From Chloroflexota bacterium (GTDB lineage: Bacteria; Chloroflexota; UBA6077; FW602-bin22): a stretch of 64,000 bases of DNA. Position numbers and translations under genes: made by a program. The notes below the pieces were generated by a model that saw only the letters and a program-made list of their open reading frames with translations, was not told the origin of the DNA and made no database searches. This document shows positions 1 to 8,497 of the stretch, piece after piece. The stretch lies in assembly GCA_004297775.1 (NCBI GenBank), contig SCUE01000019.1, positions 176,990 through 240,989 on the forward strand, read 5' to 3'. The number at the start of each line of letters is the position of its first letter. Positions within the stretch are counted from its first letter, which is position 1.

Positions 1-1
1 C

Positions 2-640
2 GACACCATCCTCCTCACGCACCATCATTTCGATCACATTCGCGACTTGCCGATGATTGGCCTCGTTGCGCTCGATCTCGGTCGGCAGATCGACATCCAC
101 TGCAGCGACCTGGTCAAGGACATTCTCGAAGCGCACATTTTGAACGGATCGATCTGGATCAATTTCTTCACGTGGCTGAATCCGGTTGAGCCGACGTTCC
201 GCCACCACCGCGTCGATCCGGGGAAGCGCTTTCGTGTCGGACCGTACGACGTGCTGCCAATTGACAATCGTCACCACCCAGTACCAGTGACGGGATACGA
301 GATCTGTACGCCCGAGAATCGGCGACTCCTCTACACCGGCGATACTGGCCCAGGAATTCGCGACATCTGGGGGCTTGTCAACCCGGACGTGCTGATCACC
401 GAGGTCACCTGGCCGAACGACAAGCGCGATCTCGCCGGGATGGCCGGACATATGACGCCGGAATTATTGGCCGACGAGTTGGAAGCGTTCCGTGCCGAAA
501 AATCGCGTCTGCCCGACGTCTACGTGTGCCACGTGAACCAGTACTACGGCGACACCGTCGCGCGGGAACTCGTCGAGGCGAGTGCCCGGCTCGGCATCCC
601 GATTCGGCACGCCTCTGAAGGCGTCGAAATCGTCTTGTGA
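2..640 (+). CDS. Metallo-beta-lactamase-fold hydrolase, 5' end outside the window
   Basis: The frame is open from base 2, so the N-terminus lies upstream of the window. The first visible residues include THHHFDH, the HxHxDH metal-binding signature of the metallo-beta-lactamase superfamily. In this family it usually follows an N-terminal beta-sheet, so a moderate piece is missing. Further downstream come a DNRHH segment, YTGDTG (the likely bridging Asp) and HMTPE plus CHVNQYYG near the C-terminus. The pattern is closest to Lactamase_B_2 or class-II cyclic-nucleotide phosphodiesterase-like proteins. No signal peptide can be judged. The substrate is unknown. Its TGA stop lies inside GTGA, the start of the next gene, so translation is probably coupled. 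Fold assignment is firm, function is not. Confidence 0.85.
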   Translation, partial: DTILLTHHHFDHIRDLPMIGLVALDLGRQIDIHCSDLVKDILEAHILNGSIWINFFTWLNPVEPTFRHHRVDPGKRFRVGPYDVLPIDNRHHPVPVTGYEICTPENRRLLYTGDTGPGIRDIWGLVNPDVLITEVTWPNDKRDLAGMAGHMTPELLADELEAFRAEKSRLPDVYVCHVNQYYGDTVARELVEASARLGIPIRHASEGVEIVL

Positions 641-975
641 CATCCGCCTTCCGACGGGTCGCCGCCAGCCTCGCCGTTCTCGCCATGGCATTGTCGGCCT
701 GCCTTCCGGATGTGCCGACCCCGACGCCGGCGCTTCCGCCCCGCCCCTCCGCGCCGGTGCCGGCAAGAGTCGTGCAAGCGGCGCCGACGCCACCGTCCGG
801 GCCGATCGCCAACGCGACGCCCGCGAATCCCGGCGCTGCGCCGGGTTATCCCGCCCCGGTGGATGGCCCGACTCCGACGGCGCGGCCGCTCGCCGAGCCG
901 GCGTATCCCGCGCCGAGGACAGAGCCCATCGCGACGCCGCGTCCGACGGTCGGCCCGGCCTACCCGAAGCCGTGA
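637..975 (+). CDS. Small Pro-rich lipoprotein with YPAP repeats
   Basis: 112 residues starting at a GTG that overlaps the preceding stop. Residues 1-22 form a lipoprotein signal peptide: an Arg-containing n-region, a hydrophobic core and an LSAC lipobox with Cys22 as the probable lipidated residue. The rest is almost entirely Pro, Ala and Thr. It has irregular repeats built around GYPAP, AYPAP and AYPKP, spaced by PTPTAR-like stretches. No globular domain is recognisable, so it is probably an extended, surface-anchored stalk or spacer. Its stop overlaps the GTG of the next gene, which also begins with a lipobox-like segment, so the two products may act together at the membrane. Function unknown. 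Confidence 0.7.
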   Translation: MTSAFRRVAASLAVLAMALSACLPDVPTPTPALPPRPSAPVPARVVQAAPTPPSGPIANATPANPGAAPGYPAPVDGPTPTARPLAEPAYPAPRTEPIATPRPTVGPAYPKP

Positions 976-3071
976 CGCGGCGGGCGCATCGTCGCCCGTT
1001 GCTCGCAACATCGAGACTCGGTTTGGCGCTGGTCGCCACCGTGTTGGCCGCGGGCTGTGTGCCGGCATTCGACCCCGGCTCGCTCATCGAGCGGTCGGCG
1101 CAACTGCCGGGTTTCGTGGCAACCGCGATGCGCGTTTCCGATTCGCCCGGTCCGTTCGGGATCGCGAGCGATGCGCTCATTGCCGCGCAGCGTCTGCCAA
1201 TTGCCCTGACGATCTTGCTGGTCGTCGGCGCTGGCCTCGCGGCTGGGATCGCGGCGAGTGTCCGGCGTCCGGATCTCCTACTGAGCATGGCGCCGGGACT
1301 TGGCGCTCTCGCGCTCGCCGTCATCTGGTGGGTGGGGTCGATCGTCGTCGGATCGACCCTGCCGGTGCTCGCCTCCGCCGTGCTTGCGGCGATCGGCTGG
1401 ATCTTGGCTTCGGCGCGTGTCGTGGGTGCTCTACGCGGTTGGATGAATGCGCGCCCGATTCCCGCTCACCCTGATTGCGATCCGATCCGAGCCGGCCGAT
1501 TGGCGCGCGCGCGACTCGTCGCCGCGGCCGAGACGCTGGCGCCACCGCTCATCGTGTGGCTGGCGGCGCTGGCGATGCGCGCCGCGAGCGTCGCGCACCT
1601 GGCCGCCCCGCCGTGGGTCGATGCCGTGCACCACGCCTATCTCGCGAATCTGCTGCTTGTGGAAGGCGTTCCGGCTGACTTTGGACCGGCCCTCCCGTTC
1701 GGACCCTTCACGTACCACTTCGGTTTTCACGCCGTCGTCGCGACGGTGGCGACTGTGTCGGGCGCGGCGATTCCCGACGCGCTGTTGGCGGTTGGCCAGT
1801 TTTTCATCGCCTCGGCCGCGCTCGCGGCCTACGCGGTTGGTTGGTCTGCATCGGGTCGGCGCTCGGCGGGAATCGTCGCGGCGTGCGTCGCCGGACTCGT
1901 GTCGATCATGCCCGCCTACTACCTCAGTTGGTCGCGCTACCCGCACGTCGCTGGCTTGATTGCGCTCGCCGCGATCGTGACGGTGGCGCGGCCGCGTCAG
2001 CGTCTGCGATCGTGGTCGTTGCTCGCGGCCGCGGGAGCTTTCGTGGCGGGTCTGCCGCTCGTCCATCCGCGCGTGGCCGTTCTCGGCGTACTGCTGGCGC
2101 TTGCCTGGCTGGTGGTGGCGCTGGCGCGACGTCGCCGAGTCCCTTGGGGTCGAGTCGGCGTCCCGATTGCGATCGCGAGCATCATGGTCGGCCCGTGGAT
2201 CTGGCGGGTCTGGACCGGGCTGGTCGGTCGGATCGGTCGGGGCGGCGACGACATCGCCGCCGTGAACGTTGCCGACCTCAATCTCCTGTCGACCGGCCAC
2301 GATCCCGTGATCTACGCGGTCGCGGCCGCCGCGACATTCGCGCTGCTCGCGACCGGCCGGCCGGCCGCGTGGATCGTCGCACTCTGGCTTGCCCTCGCGG
2401 CGATGACGGCCAATCCTCAGTTGCTTCGCCAGCCCGGTGGAATGCTGGTGGGCAATGCCGCGCTCCTGATTTCGCTCTGGTTGCCCGCCGCCGCGATGAT
2501 CGGCGTTGGCGCGGCCGAGACTGTCCGCTTGACGCGCCGATTCGTCGCGACCCCGGCGCGCCGTCCGGCGAGATACGGCCTCGCCATTGGCGCTATCGCG
2601 TTCGGGCTGGTCGCGAGCGGCCCATCCTCCGCGACGCTCAATCCGGCGACCGTACTCGTGTCGATCGACGATCGGCGAGTCCTTGATCTGGCGCGCGCGA
2701 GCATTCGGTCCGGCGAACTGGTGATGACTCGTCCACGCCTCTGGCAACTGGAGACGTACGTCGGCGCCGACGCGGGATACTGGATCGGCGCTATGACGCC
2801 CGGAACGAATGTCGTGCCTCCGGCCCTGTACGGTCTCGGTCCGGTCGATTGGTCGCGCTCGGTATCGAGCGACCTCGCCTCGATCGCGGCACTCCTCGAC
2901 CAACCGGACGCCGTCGAAGCCTTCGTCGCGGACACCCGCGCGCGTCACGCGACCTGGCTATTCGTCGGTGAACGTGCTCCTGTTTTCGATGTGATGACGC
3001 TCGACCATCGTCAAGATCTCGAAGTCGCTGGTCGGTCAGGCGGCGCGCGGCTGTACCGAGTGCTGCCGTAG
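972..3071 (+). CDS. Polytopic membrane protein, possibly GT-C glycosyltransferase-like
   Basis: About 699 residues from a GTG overlapping the upstream TGA. This start gives a proper N-terminal hydrophobic segment ending in VLAAGC, which resembles a lipobox; an open extension upstream to 582 would lack it and would overlap two other genes. Many hydrophobic helices follow to about residue 555. The conserved-looking segment WVDAVHHAYLANLLLVEGVP near residue 218, with the nearby PFTYHFGFH, recalls the Asp/His-rich external loop of GT-C fold enzymes. The C-terminal 140 residues look soluble. No characterised family is recognised with confidence. It may transfer a lipid-linked sugar or simply be a structural membrane protein. 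The upstream lipoprotein is a probable partner. Confidence 0.7.
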   Translation: MTRRAHRRPLLATSRLGLALVATVLAAGCVPAFDPGSLIERSAQLPGFVATAMRVSDSPGPFGIASDALIAAQRLPIALTILLVVGAGLAAGIAASVRRPDLLLSMAPGLGALALAVIWWVGSIVVGSTLPVLASAVLAAIGWILASARVVGALRGWMNARPIPAHPDCDPIRAGRLARARLVAAAETLAPPLIVWLAALAMRAASVAHLAAPPWVDAVHHAYLANLLLVEGVPADFGPALPFGPFTYHFGFHAVVATVATVSGAAIPDALLAVGQFFIASAALAAYAVGWSASGRRSAGIVAACVAGLVSIMPAYYLSWSRYPHVAGLIALAAIVTVARPRQRLRSWSLLAAAGAFVAGLPLVHPRVAVLGVLLALAWLVVALARRRRVPWGRVGVPIAIASIMVGPWIWRVWTGLVGRIGRGGDDIAAVNVADLNLLSTGHDPVIYAVAAAATFALLATGRPAAWIVALWLALAAMTANPQLLRQPGGMLVGNAALLISLWLPAAAMIGVGAAETVRLTRRFVATPARRPARYGLAIGAIAFGLVASGPSSATLNPATVLVSIDDRRVLDLARASIRSGELVMTRPRLWQLETYVGADAGYWIGAMTPGTNVVPPALYGLGPVDWSRSVSSDLASIAALLDQPDAVEAFVADTRARHATWLFVGERAPVFDVMTLDHRQDLEVAGRSGGARLYRVLP

Positions 3072-3079
3072 CCCGTTCC

Positions 3080-3085
3080 TATAAT
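3080..3085 (+). promoter_or_regulatory. Probable -10 box (TATAAT) for the FAD oxidoreductase gene
   Basis: A perfect TATAAT lies in the 48-base gap before the next gene. The expected transcription start would be near 3092, followed by a purine-rich ribosome-binding site (GGAGGG, around 3109-3114) before the GTG at 3120. No convincing -35 hexamer is visible at 16-18 bases upstream. Confidence 0.5.
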
Positions 3086-3119
3086 CGGGTCTGGTTTCGG
3101 GGCGACGCGGAGGGCGGCG

Positions 3120-4394
3120 GTGCGGATCGGCATCCTTGGGGCCGGTGCCCTCGGACTCACCGCGGGCTACCGGTTCGCCAGCGTGGGCCATCACGTTTCG
3201 ATCTACGAGCGACTCGAAGTTGTCGGCGGGCTCGCGGCGGGGTTCCGCATCGGCGACACCTGGCTGGAGCGCTTCTACCACCATCTCTTTCGCTCCGATC
3301 GCGACATCGTCGCACTGATCGACCAACTCGGTCTTGGCACTCGGCTCGAGTGGCTCAAGCCAATCACGGCGGTCCTTTGGGAAGGTCGCCAGCACCAACT
3401 CGACGATCCCCTCTCCGTCCTCCGGTTTCCGCCCCTTTCGCTCCCCGAGCGCCTGCGTCTGGCGTTCGTCCTCGCGGTGCTGAAACTGACGCCGAGTGCC
3501 GCGCCCTTCGAATCCTCGACCGCGAGCGTCTGGCTGCGGCGCGCGATGGGCGATCGCGTCACCGACATTCTGTGGGAACCGTTGCTGCGTGCAAAGTTCG
3601 GCGAGTACCACGCGAGCGTGTCGATGGCGTGGTTTTGGGCCCGCATCTATTGTCGCACGCCGCGGCTCGGCTACCTACGAGGCGGCTTCCAATTGATCTA
3701 CGAAGAACTGGCGGAACGCGTGCGCAACAATGGTGGCGTGATCAATCTCGGACGCGACGTGCGGACGGTACGCGTCGAGGGCGATGGCGTGGCGATCGTG
3801 AGCAATGGTGTCAGCGAGCATTTCGACAAGGTGCTGATCACTGCTCCGACACGCGCGTTCGCCCGGTTGGCGCCCGAACTACCGCCGGAGTGGCTGAGGC
3901 GGTACGACTGGGGCGACTGGCTCGGCGCGCACTGCGTCATCCTCGGACTCGATCGACCTCTGGCGTCATCCTATTGGCTGAATGTCAACGACCCCGGCTA
4001 TCCATTCCTCGCGCTGGTCGATCATGCCAATCTCGTTCCGGCCGCGGACTACGGCGGCCTGCACCCCGTGTATCTCGGCAACTATCTGCCGATGTCGTCG
4101 AGCCGCTTCGCGCAGTCGGATGAGTCAATCATCGCCGAGTACAGCGATGCGATTCGCCGGATAAACCCCGCGTTCGATCCGAGTTGGATCAGGCAGACCT
4201 GGGTCTTCAAGGCGCCATACGCGCAGCCGGTCGTGACCTCCGAATACCGACGCCACATTCCGCCACATCGGACGCCGCTGCGAAACGTGTTCCTTGCGAA
4301 CATGTTCCAGGTCTATCCACAGGATCGTGGCCAGAACTACAGCGTCCGAATGGCAAACCGTGTCGCCGCGATGATGCTTGCCGAGACCGGCTGA
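3120..4394 (+). CDS. NAD(P)/FAD-dependent oxidoreductase, amine-oxidase/protoporphyrinogen-oxidase-like
   Basis: 424 residues from a GTG with a GGAGGG site upstream. The N-terminus MRIGILGAGALGLTAGYRF carries the GxGxxG dinucleotide-binding fold for FAD, followed by an acidic residue at the end of strand 2 (IYERLE) and the VVGGLAAG segment typical of the NAD(P)-binding_8 and amino-oxidase families. The C-terminal DRGQNYSVRMANR segment resembles the FAD-contacting tail of that superfamily. Members include protoporphyrinogen oxidases, phytoene desaturases and UDP-galactopyranose mutase-like proteins; this one cannot be placed more exactly. No membrane anchor or signal is seen. It has its own promoter-like box and ends with no gap to the convergent gene at 4395. 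Confidence 0.8.
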   Translation: MRIGILGAGALGLTAGYRFASVGHHVSIYERLEVVGGLAAGFRIGDTWLERFYHHLFRSDRDIVALIDQLGLGTRLEWLKPITAVLWEGRQHQLDDPLSVLRFPPLSLPERLRLAFVLAVLKLTPSAAPFESSTASVWLRRAMGDRVTDILWEPLLRAKFGEYHASVSMAWFWARIYCRTPRLGYLRGGFQLIYEELAERVRNNGGVINLGRDVRTVRVEGDGVAIVSNGVSEHFDKVLITAPTRAFARLAPELPPEWLRRYDWGDWLGAHCVILGLDRPLASSYWLNVNDPGYPFLALVDHANLVPAADYGGLHPVYLGNYLPMSSSRFAQSDESIIAEYSDAIRRINPAFDPSWIRQTWVFKAPYAQPVVTSEYRRHIPPHRTPLRNVFLANMFQVYPQDRGQNYSVRMANRVAAMMLAETG

Positions 4395-5126
4395 TCAGTC
4401 GCGGTTCATCATCCCGCTCGGCAGTTTCCCACAACAAGTGATCTGCGACGGCGGCCTCTCATCGTGGCGAACGAGTATCCGGACGAGATCGATGCGCGCG
4501 ATCCCACCCTCGGTCGGAAACATCAGGCTGCCCGATTCCTTCACCATGCCGATCCCAGGCGAATACCATCGCTCGATTGCCCCGTAACCGCCCGTGATGT
4601 GCTCCTGCCGGGCGTAGACGCGGATCGCGTTGACATCGCCCATGGGGGTCCTGACTCGTCCCCAGTTCGTCGCGCGCATCGACTCGTGCCGGTTGTCGCC
4701 GTCGGACTCGTCCCAGCGCCACGTCTCGCCTGGCGCCATCCGTGTCCGGAGGAGGACGATTGGCGGGTCGCGCGGCCGAGGTCGCCCATCGGCGCCAAAA
4801 GAGATCGGCTCGATCACCTCGTCACCGATGCGGTACACGATCTGAGCCTCGACGAAGTCATTGTCGACACAGGTCGCAATGAAGTACAGATCGTCGCCAT
4901 CCTCGTCCGTCTGCACGCCGCACACGGCGACCTCAGTCGTCGCGGTGCGGGTCGTCGGACCAGTCAGGCGCGTTTCGTAGTACCAGACTGCGCCGAGGCG
5001 CAGCGGAAAGAGTGAATCCGGTTCGAGTGAAAGCGCGATAGAGGGTCGGCACGCCAGGCCGACGGCGATCGTGAGTGCGACCATGGCGAGCGCGACGCTA
5101 GGTTGAGGTCGTCCGCTTCGATACAT
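4395..5126 (-). CDS. Exported lipoprotein of unknown function
   Basis: 243 residues. I chose the ATG giving MYRSGRPQPSVAL because it starts a signal peptide with two Arg, a hydrophobic stretch and the lipobox VGLAC. An earlier in-frame ATG at 5189 would add residues entirely overlapping the NUDIX gene. The mature part begins with a Ser-Leu-rich linker and the segment FPLRLGAVWYYETR. That looks like the start of a beta-rich domain seen in small secreted proteins that bind or process extracellular compounds, but no family is recognised. It overlaps the upstream NUDIX gene by 29 bases and is the last gene of the tlyA-recN-NUDIX run. Its stop directly abuts the stop of the convergent FAD oxidoreductase. 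Confidence 0.65.
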   Translation of the reverse strand: MYRSGRPQPSVALAMVALTIAVGLACRPSIALSLEPDSLFPLRLGAVWYYETRLTGPTTRTATTEVAVCGVQTDEDGDDLYFIATCVDNDFVEAQIVYRIGDEVIEPISFGADGRPRPRDPPIVLLRTRMAPGETWRWDESDGDNRHESMRATNWGRVRTPMGDVNAIRVYARQEHITGGYGAIERWYSPGIGMVKESGSLMFPTEGGIARIDLVRILVRHDERPPSQITCCGKLPSGMMNRD

Positions 5127-5571
5127 CGCCCGTCTGCCCGTGACGAGAGTCGAGCGCATTTCGAGCCACTCGAACGACGGCGGCTTCATTCTCGTAGCTC
5201 AGTCGCGCGATCGCGTCGTCGATCGGTACCCACTCGACTAGGTCGTACTCGTGATCGTGAAGGCTGAGGTCGCCGCCGACGACTTCCATCAAGAAGAAAT
5301 GGACCGTCTTGCGAAAACGCGTGTTTCGCGCCACGAACGAGTACTCGATCGATCCGAGTGGCGCGACGATTCGCGGTTCGATCCCGGTTTCTTCCGCGAC
5401 TTCGCGGAGTGCGGTCGCCTCGCGTGACTCGCCGTCGTCAGGGGTTCCCTTCGGCAAACCCCACGTCGACTGCGTCGATCGTCCGACCAGGACGATTTCG
5501 TAGGCGTGATCGGCCTGACGCGCGACGACTCCGCCCGCCGAGACAGCGACTGCCGCGCGCATTGATACCAT
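5098..5571 (-). CDS. NUDIX hydrolase
   Basis: 157 residues with a complete NUDIX box near residues 43-65: GTPDDGE, then REVAEETGI, matching GX5EX7REUXEEXGU. The enzyme is expected to hydrolyse a nucleoside diphosphate linked to another group, using the box glutamates to bind Mg2+ or Mn2+. The specific substrate cannot be told. The start of the protein (AAVAVSAGGVV, IVLVGRS) fits the usual first strands. A second ATG three codons in (MRAAVAV) is equally possible. It lies 19 bases after recN, in the same orientation. With RecN upstream it could be a housecleaning enzyme, but that is inference from context. Confidence 0.9.
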   Translation of the reverse strand: MVSMRAAVAVSAGGVVARQADHAYEIVLVGRSTQSTWGLPKGTPDDGESREATALREVAEETGIEPRIVAPLGSIEYSFVARNTRFRKTVHFFLMEVVGGDLSLHDHEYDLVEWVPIDDAIARLSYENEAAVVRVARNALDSRHGQTGDVSKRTTST

Positions 5572-5590
5572 GCCGATGCGATCCGGCCGT

Positions 5591-7309
5591 CTATTCGTCG
5601 TGGGCGCGGATGGCGTGTGCCTCCGCGATCAGCGCTCGGGCCTGAGCCAGGCCGTGGTCGGTCCCACCCAACATCGCGGCAAGCTCCCGCGCCCGCTCGT
5701 CGGTGCCCAGCCGTTCGACATCGGTTCGGGCGCGATCGCCGGCCACGGTTTTCACGATGCGATAGTGTTCGTCGGCGAAGCTTGCCACCTGTGGCAAGTG
5801 TGTAACACACAGGACCTGATGCTGGCGCGCGAGTCGCGCCAGTTTGGCCCCGATCACGCTGCCGGAGCGTCCACCGACCCCGGCGTCGACTTCGTCGAAG
5901 ACCAGCACGGGCATGCGGTCGACTTCGGCGAGGGCCGTCTTGAGAGCCAGCATCACGCGCGCCATCTCACCACCCGAGGCTACGCGGGCCAGCGATCGCG
6001 GCGGCTCACCCGGGTTGGCTGCAATCTGGAACTCGATTGCGTCGATGCCGTGGACATCGAACGCGACCGCGCGGCCCGTCTCGTCGGTGACGCCGTTCGG
6101 ATCGTCGCGCCGCGCGAACGCGACGGCAAAGCGCGCCCGCTCCATCCTCAACTCCGCGAGCTCGGTTTCGACGCGGACGGTGAGGCGATCGGCGGTCGCG
6201 CGACGTGCGCGGCTCAGTTCGACTGCCGCGGCGCTGATGCTCGAACGCAGCCGCTCCGCCTGGTCCGCTAGGTCGGCCAACCGCGTTTGAGCATGCTCCC
6301 GCCGCTCGATGTCGGCGCGCGCATCGATTGCGAACTGGCGGGCGTCTGCCAGCGTGGGTCCGTATTTCCGCGCGATGCCGCGCAAGACGCCGAGCCGTTC
6401 CTCGACAACTTGAAGTCGCTCGGGATCGGCGTCGATCGATTCCGCGTACATGCGCGCCGCGCGGACCAGATCGTGCGCACCGTCGAGCAATGCCGCGGCC
6501 TGCGTCGCGAGCGCCGCGCCCTCGCGGTCGATGCGTGCTAGATCGTGAAGCGATCGGGACGCGATGCCCATCAGTTCGATGGCGGCTGATCCCTCATTCG
6601 CTTCGCTCAGCGCCCCACGGGCACGCTCGGCGAGTTCGCGGAGTCGCTCGCCGTTGGAGAGACGCGTTTTCTCAGCTTCCAGAGTCAGATCCTCGCCGAC
6701 CGCGCAGTCGGCCGTTTCGATCTCGGAAACCTGGAATCGAAGCAGGTCGAGCATGCGCGCGGCATCTCGTTCGTCGCGTGTCTCACGCACGATCGCGTCT
6801 CGGATCTCGCGAAGCTCGCGAACCAACTTGGAAACGTTGTGGGCTTGCGATGCCAGACCGCCGAATGCATCGACGATTGACCGCTGCGAGTCCGGACGGA
6901 GAAGGGAGAGGTTATCGCTCTGCCCGTGGATGTCGACCATTCGTTCGCCGAGGCGCGCGAGGAGCGCCACTGGCACGGGCCGAGCGTTCACCCGTGCCGT
7001 TCCGCGACCGGTCGGGGTCATCTCGCGCGACACGACGAGCGTACCGTCGGAGTAGTCGATTCCGGCATCGTTCAGGATTGATGCGATCTCCGGGTCATCG
7101 ACGATGAAGGTTCCCTCGACGCGCGCCGCGTCCGCGCCAGTCCGAACGACATCGACGGAGAGGCGCGCCCCGAGTAACGCGCCCAGCGCATCGATCAAGA
7201 TCGACTTGCCGGCGCCAGTTTCGCCGGTCAGAACGTTCAGGCCTGGCTCGAGGCGGAGCGTCAGATCCTCGATGACCGCGAACGCCCGAATCGAAATCTC
7301 ACTCAACAT
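5591..7309 (-). CDS. recN: DNA repair protein RecN (SMC-like ATPase)
   Basis: 572 residues, the normal RecN length. The N-terminus MLSEISIRAFAVIEDLTL is typical and is followed by a Walker A motif (GETGAGKS, residues 30-37). The middle is a long alpha-helical region rich in Glu, Arg and Ala, consistent with a coiled coil. The C-terminal part has the ABC signature region (SGGEMARVMLALK) and Walker B (VLVFDEVDAGVGG). RecN acts early in double-strand break repair, bringing DNA ends together with RecA. The start overlaps the end of tlyA by 11 bases. The tlyA-recN order is widespread in Firmicutes, Actinobacteria and Chloroflexota, which supports the call. Confidence 0.96.
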   Translation of the reverse strand: MLSEISIRAFAVIEDLTLRLEPGLNVLTGETGAGKSILIDALGALLGARLSVDVVRTGADAARVEGTFIVDDPEIASILNDAGIDYSDGTLVVSREMTPTGRGTARVNARPVPVALLARLGERMVDIHGQSDNLSLLRPDSQRSIVDAFGGLASQAHNVSKLVRELREIRDAIVRETRDERDAARMLDLLRFQVSEIETADCAVGEDLTLEAEKTRLSNGERLRELAERARGALSEANEGSAAIELMGIASRSLHDLARIDREGAALATQAAALLDGAHDLVRAARMYAESIDADPERLQVVEERLGVLRGIARKYGPTLADARQFAIDARADIERREHAQTRLADLADQAERLRSSISAAAVELSRARRATADRLTVRVETELAELRMERARFAVAFARRDDPNGVTDETGRAVAFDVHGIDAIEFQIAANPGEPPRSLARVASGGEMARVMLALKTALAEVDRMPVLVFDEVDAGVGGRSGSVIGAKLARLARQHQVLCVTHLPQVASFADEHYRIVKTVAGDRARTDVERLGTDERARELAAMLGGTDHGLAQARALIAEAHAIRAHDE

Positions 7310-8072
7310 CGACGGCCACCGTGGGGTCGATCGGCGATCCGTCGCGGGTGATGAGGGTCAAGAACTCGCGATTTCCCGCCGGGCCTGTCAGAGGCGAACA
7401 CGTGGCGCCGGTGACGCGCCATCCGAGTGCCTCGACAGCGTCGGCGACTTCGCGAAGAACTCGGCGATGAATCGCCGGGTCGCGCACGACGCCGCCGCGA
7501 CCGACATCGGCGCGACCGGCTTCGAACTGAGGCTTGACGAGCGCGATGAGCCAGCCATCGGTCTCGAACCAGCGCACGACGGCCGGCAGAATCGTACGCA
7601 GGGAGATGAACGACACGTCGATCGTCGCGCCCTGAACGGACTCGTCCAGCGATGCGAGGTACCGTGCGTTGGTGCGCTCCCGTCCAATGACGCGTGGGTC
7701 TTGCCGGAGAGTTTCGTGCAGTTGCCCACGTCCAACGTCGATCGCATAGACGCGTTTCGCGCCGCGCGACAGCAGACAATCCGTGAAGCCGCCCGTCGAG
7801 GCGCCGACATCGGCGCAAACAAGACCCCTTGGGTCGATGCCAAAGGCATCGAGCGCGTGCGCCAACTTCTGGCCGCCTCGACTGACGAACGGCGGCGGTT
7901 CCCGAACGGCGATGGCAGCGTCGGGTCCGATCGGGAGCGACGCCCGTCGCGCGACTTCACCGCCAACGCGGACGTCCCCCGCCATGATGAGCGCCTGCGC
8001 CTTCTCGCGACTAGGCGCCAGTCCGCGGTCAACGAGTGCCTTGTCGAGGCGCTCCCGCGTCGCATTCGCCAT
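7299..8072 (-). CDS. tlyA: TlyA-family 16S/23S rRNA 2'-O-methyltransferase (hemolysin A-like)
   Basis: 257 residues. The first 60 form an S4 RNA-binding domain (RLDKALVDRGLAPSREKA, ALIMAGDVRVGG). The remainder is an FtsJ-like Rossmann methyltransferase: the S-adenosylmethionine-binding loop is CADVGASTGGFTDCLL and the later KPQFEAG segment matches the family. TlyA proteins methylate ribose 2'-OH groups of ribosomal RNA, affecting capreomycin sensitivity in mycobacteria. It is the first gene of the minus-strand run leading to recN. A TATACT box (8088-8093 on the minus strand) lies 15 bases before the start and may be its -10 element. Confidence 0.93.
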   Translation of the reverse strand: MANATRERLDKALVDRGLAPSREKAQALIMAGDVRVGGEVARRASLPIGPDAAIAVREPPPFVSRGGQKLAHALDAFGIDPRGLVCADVGASTGGFTDCLLSRGAKRVYAIDVGRGQLHETLRQDPRVIGRERTNARYLASLDESVQGATIDVSFISLRTILPAVVRWFETDGWLIALVKPQFEAGRADVGRGGVVRDPAIHRRVLREVADAVEALGWRVTGATCSPLTGPAGNREFLTLITRDGSPIDPTVAVDVE

Positions 8073-8087
8073 CTACCAGATGCGGTG

Positions 8088-8093
8088 AGTATA
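8088..8093 (-). promoter_or_regulatory. Probable -10 box (TATACT) for tlyA-recN
   Basis: Read on the minus strand, TATACT lies 15 bases upstream of the tlyA ATG. No clear -35 hexamer is seen. The flanking region on the other strand leads to tRNA-Trp. Confidence 0.35.
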
Positions 8094-8214
8094 CGTGGTG
8101 CCGTGAGTTGACCCCGTCGCGAACTCGAGACTCGTGCCAGAGCGTTCGTGAACTTCCTGCGCCGACCCACATCTGTCCTCGTCGAATGTCGCACCGACTG
8201 ATACAGTCCGGGCG

Positions 8215-8475
8215 ATGGCACTCGCCGGGTCAGTCGGTTTCGGCACGCGGCTTCGCGAACTCGAACTCCTGAGGCCCCCAGGGCCACCCGGACGTGGAAT
8301 TGGCCGGTCGAACTCCGGCGCCGATGGCGGAGCGCCGACGAACCCAAATAGCGCGATCAGCGTCGCGCAAGGCGCCGCTCTGGCGCGCGCCTCCGCGAAC
8401 CCGACGCTGTCCAATCCTGGCGTACAGGGCGCCGCCCAGGATGGACCCGGCGGTCGTATCGACGTTCGCATCTAG
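8215..8475 (+). CDS. Possible small Gly/Ala/Pro-rich protein, uncertain
   Basis: An 86-codon frame fills most of the otherwise empty 425-base gap between tlyA and tRNA-Trp. The product is rich in Gly, Ala, Pro and Asn and has no recognised domain, signal peptide or membrane helix. What speaks for it is a TACAGT box (8202-8207) exactly 7 bases before the ATG, the same spacing seen before ispH and the cysteine desulfurase in this window. There is no Shine-Dalgarno sequence. The opposite strand is also open from 8471 to 8073, as is common in GC-rich DNA, so coding status is doubtful. Apart from this frame and the tRNA promoter I see nothing in the gap. Confidence 0.25.
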   Translation: MALAGSVGFGTRLRELELLRPPGPPGRGIGRSNSGADGGAPTNPNSAISVAQGAALARASANPTLSNPGVQGAAQDGPGGRIDVRI

Positions 8476-8487
8476 CGGCGGTATAAT
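8459..8487 (+). promoter_or_regulatory. Promoter of tRNA-Trp
   Basis: A perfect -10 TATAAT (8482-8487) is preceded at 17 bases by TCGACG (8459-8464), which matches four of six positions of TTGACA. The tRNA begins 11 bases after the -10 box. Confidence 0.6.
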
Positions 8488-8497
8488 CCGACCGTCT

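Noticed and set aside
464..1324. Overlapping minus-strand frames across the lipoprotein region
   Set aside because: They contradict three plus-strand genes linked by GTGA overlaps and carry only low-complexity Arg/Ala sequence.
1431..2948. A 505-codon minus-strand frame opposite the membrane protein
   Set aside because: Arg/Gly-rich artefact with no hydrophobic segments; the plus-strand product has regular membrane helices.
8073..8471. A 132-codon minus-strand frame upstream of tlyA
   Set aside because: It would end at the tlyA start and cross the tRNA promoter region; no ribosome-binding site, domain or conserved pattern supports it.
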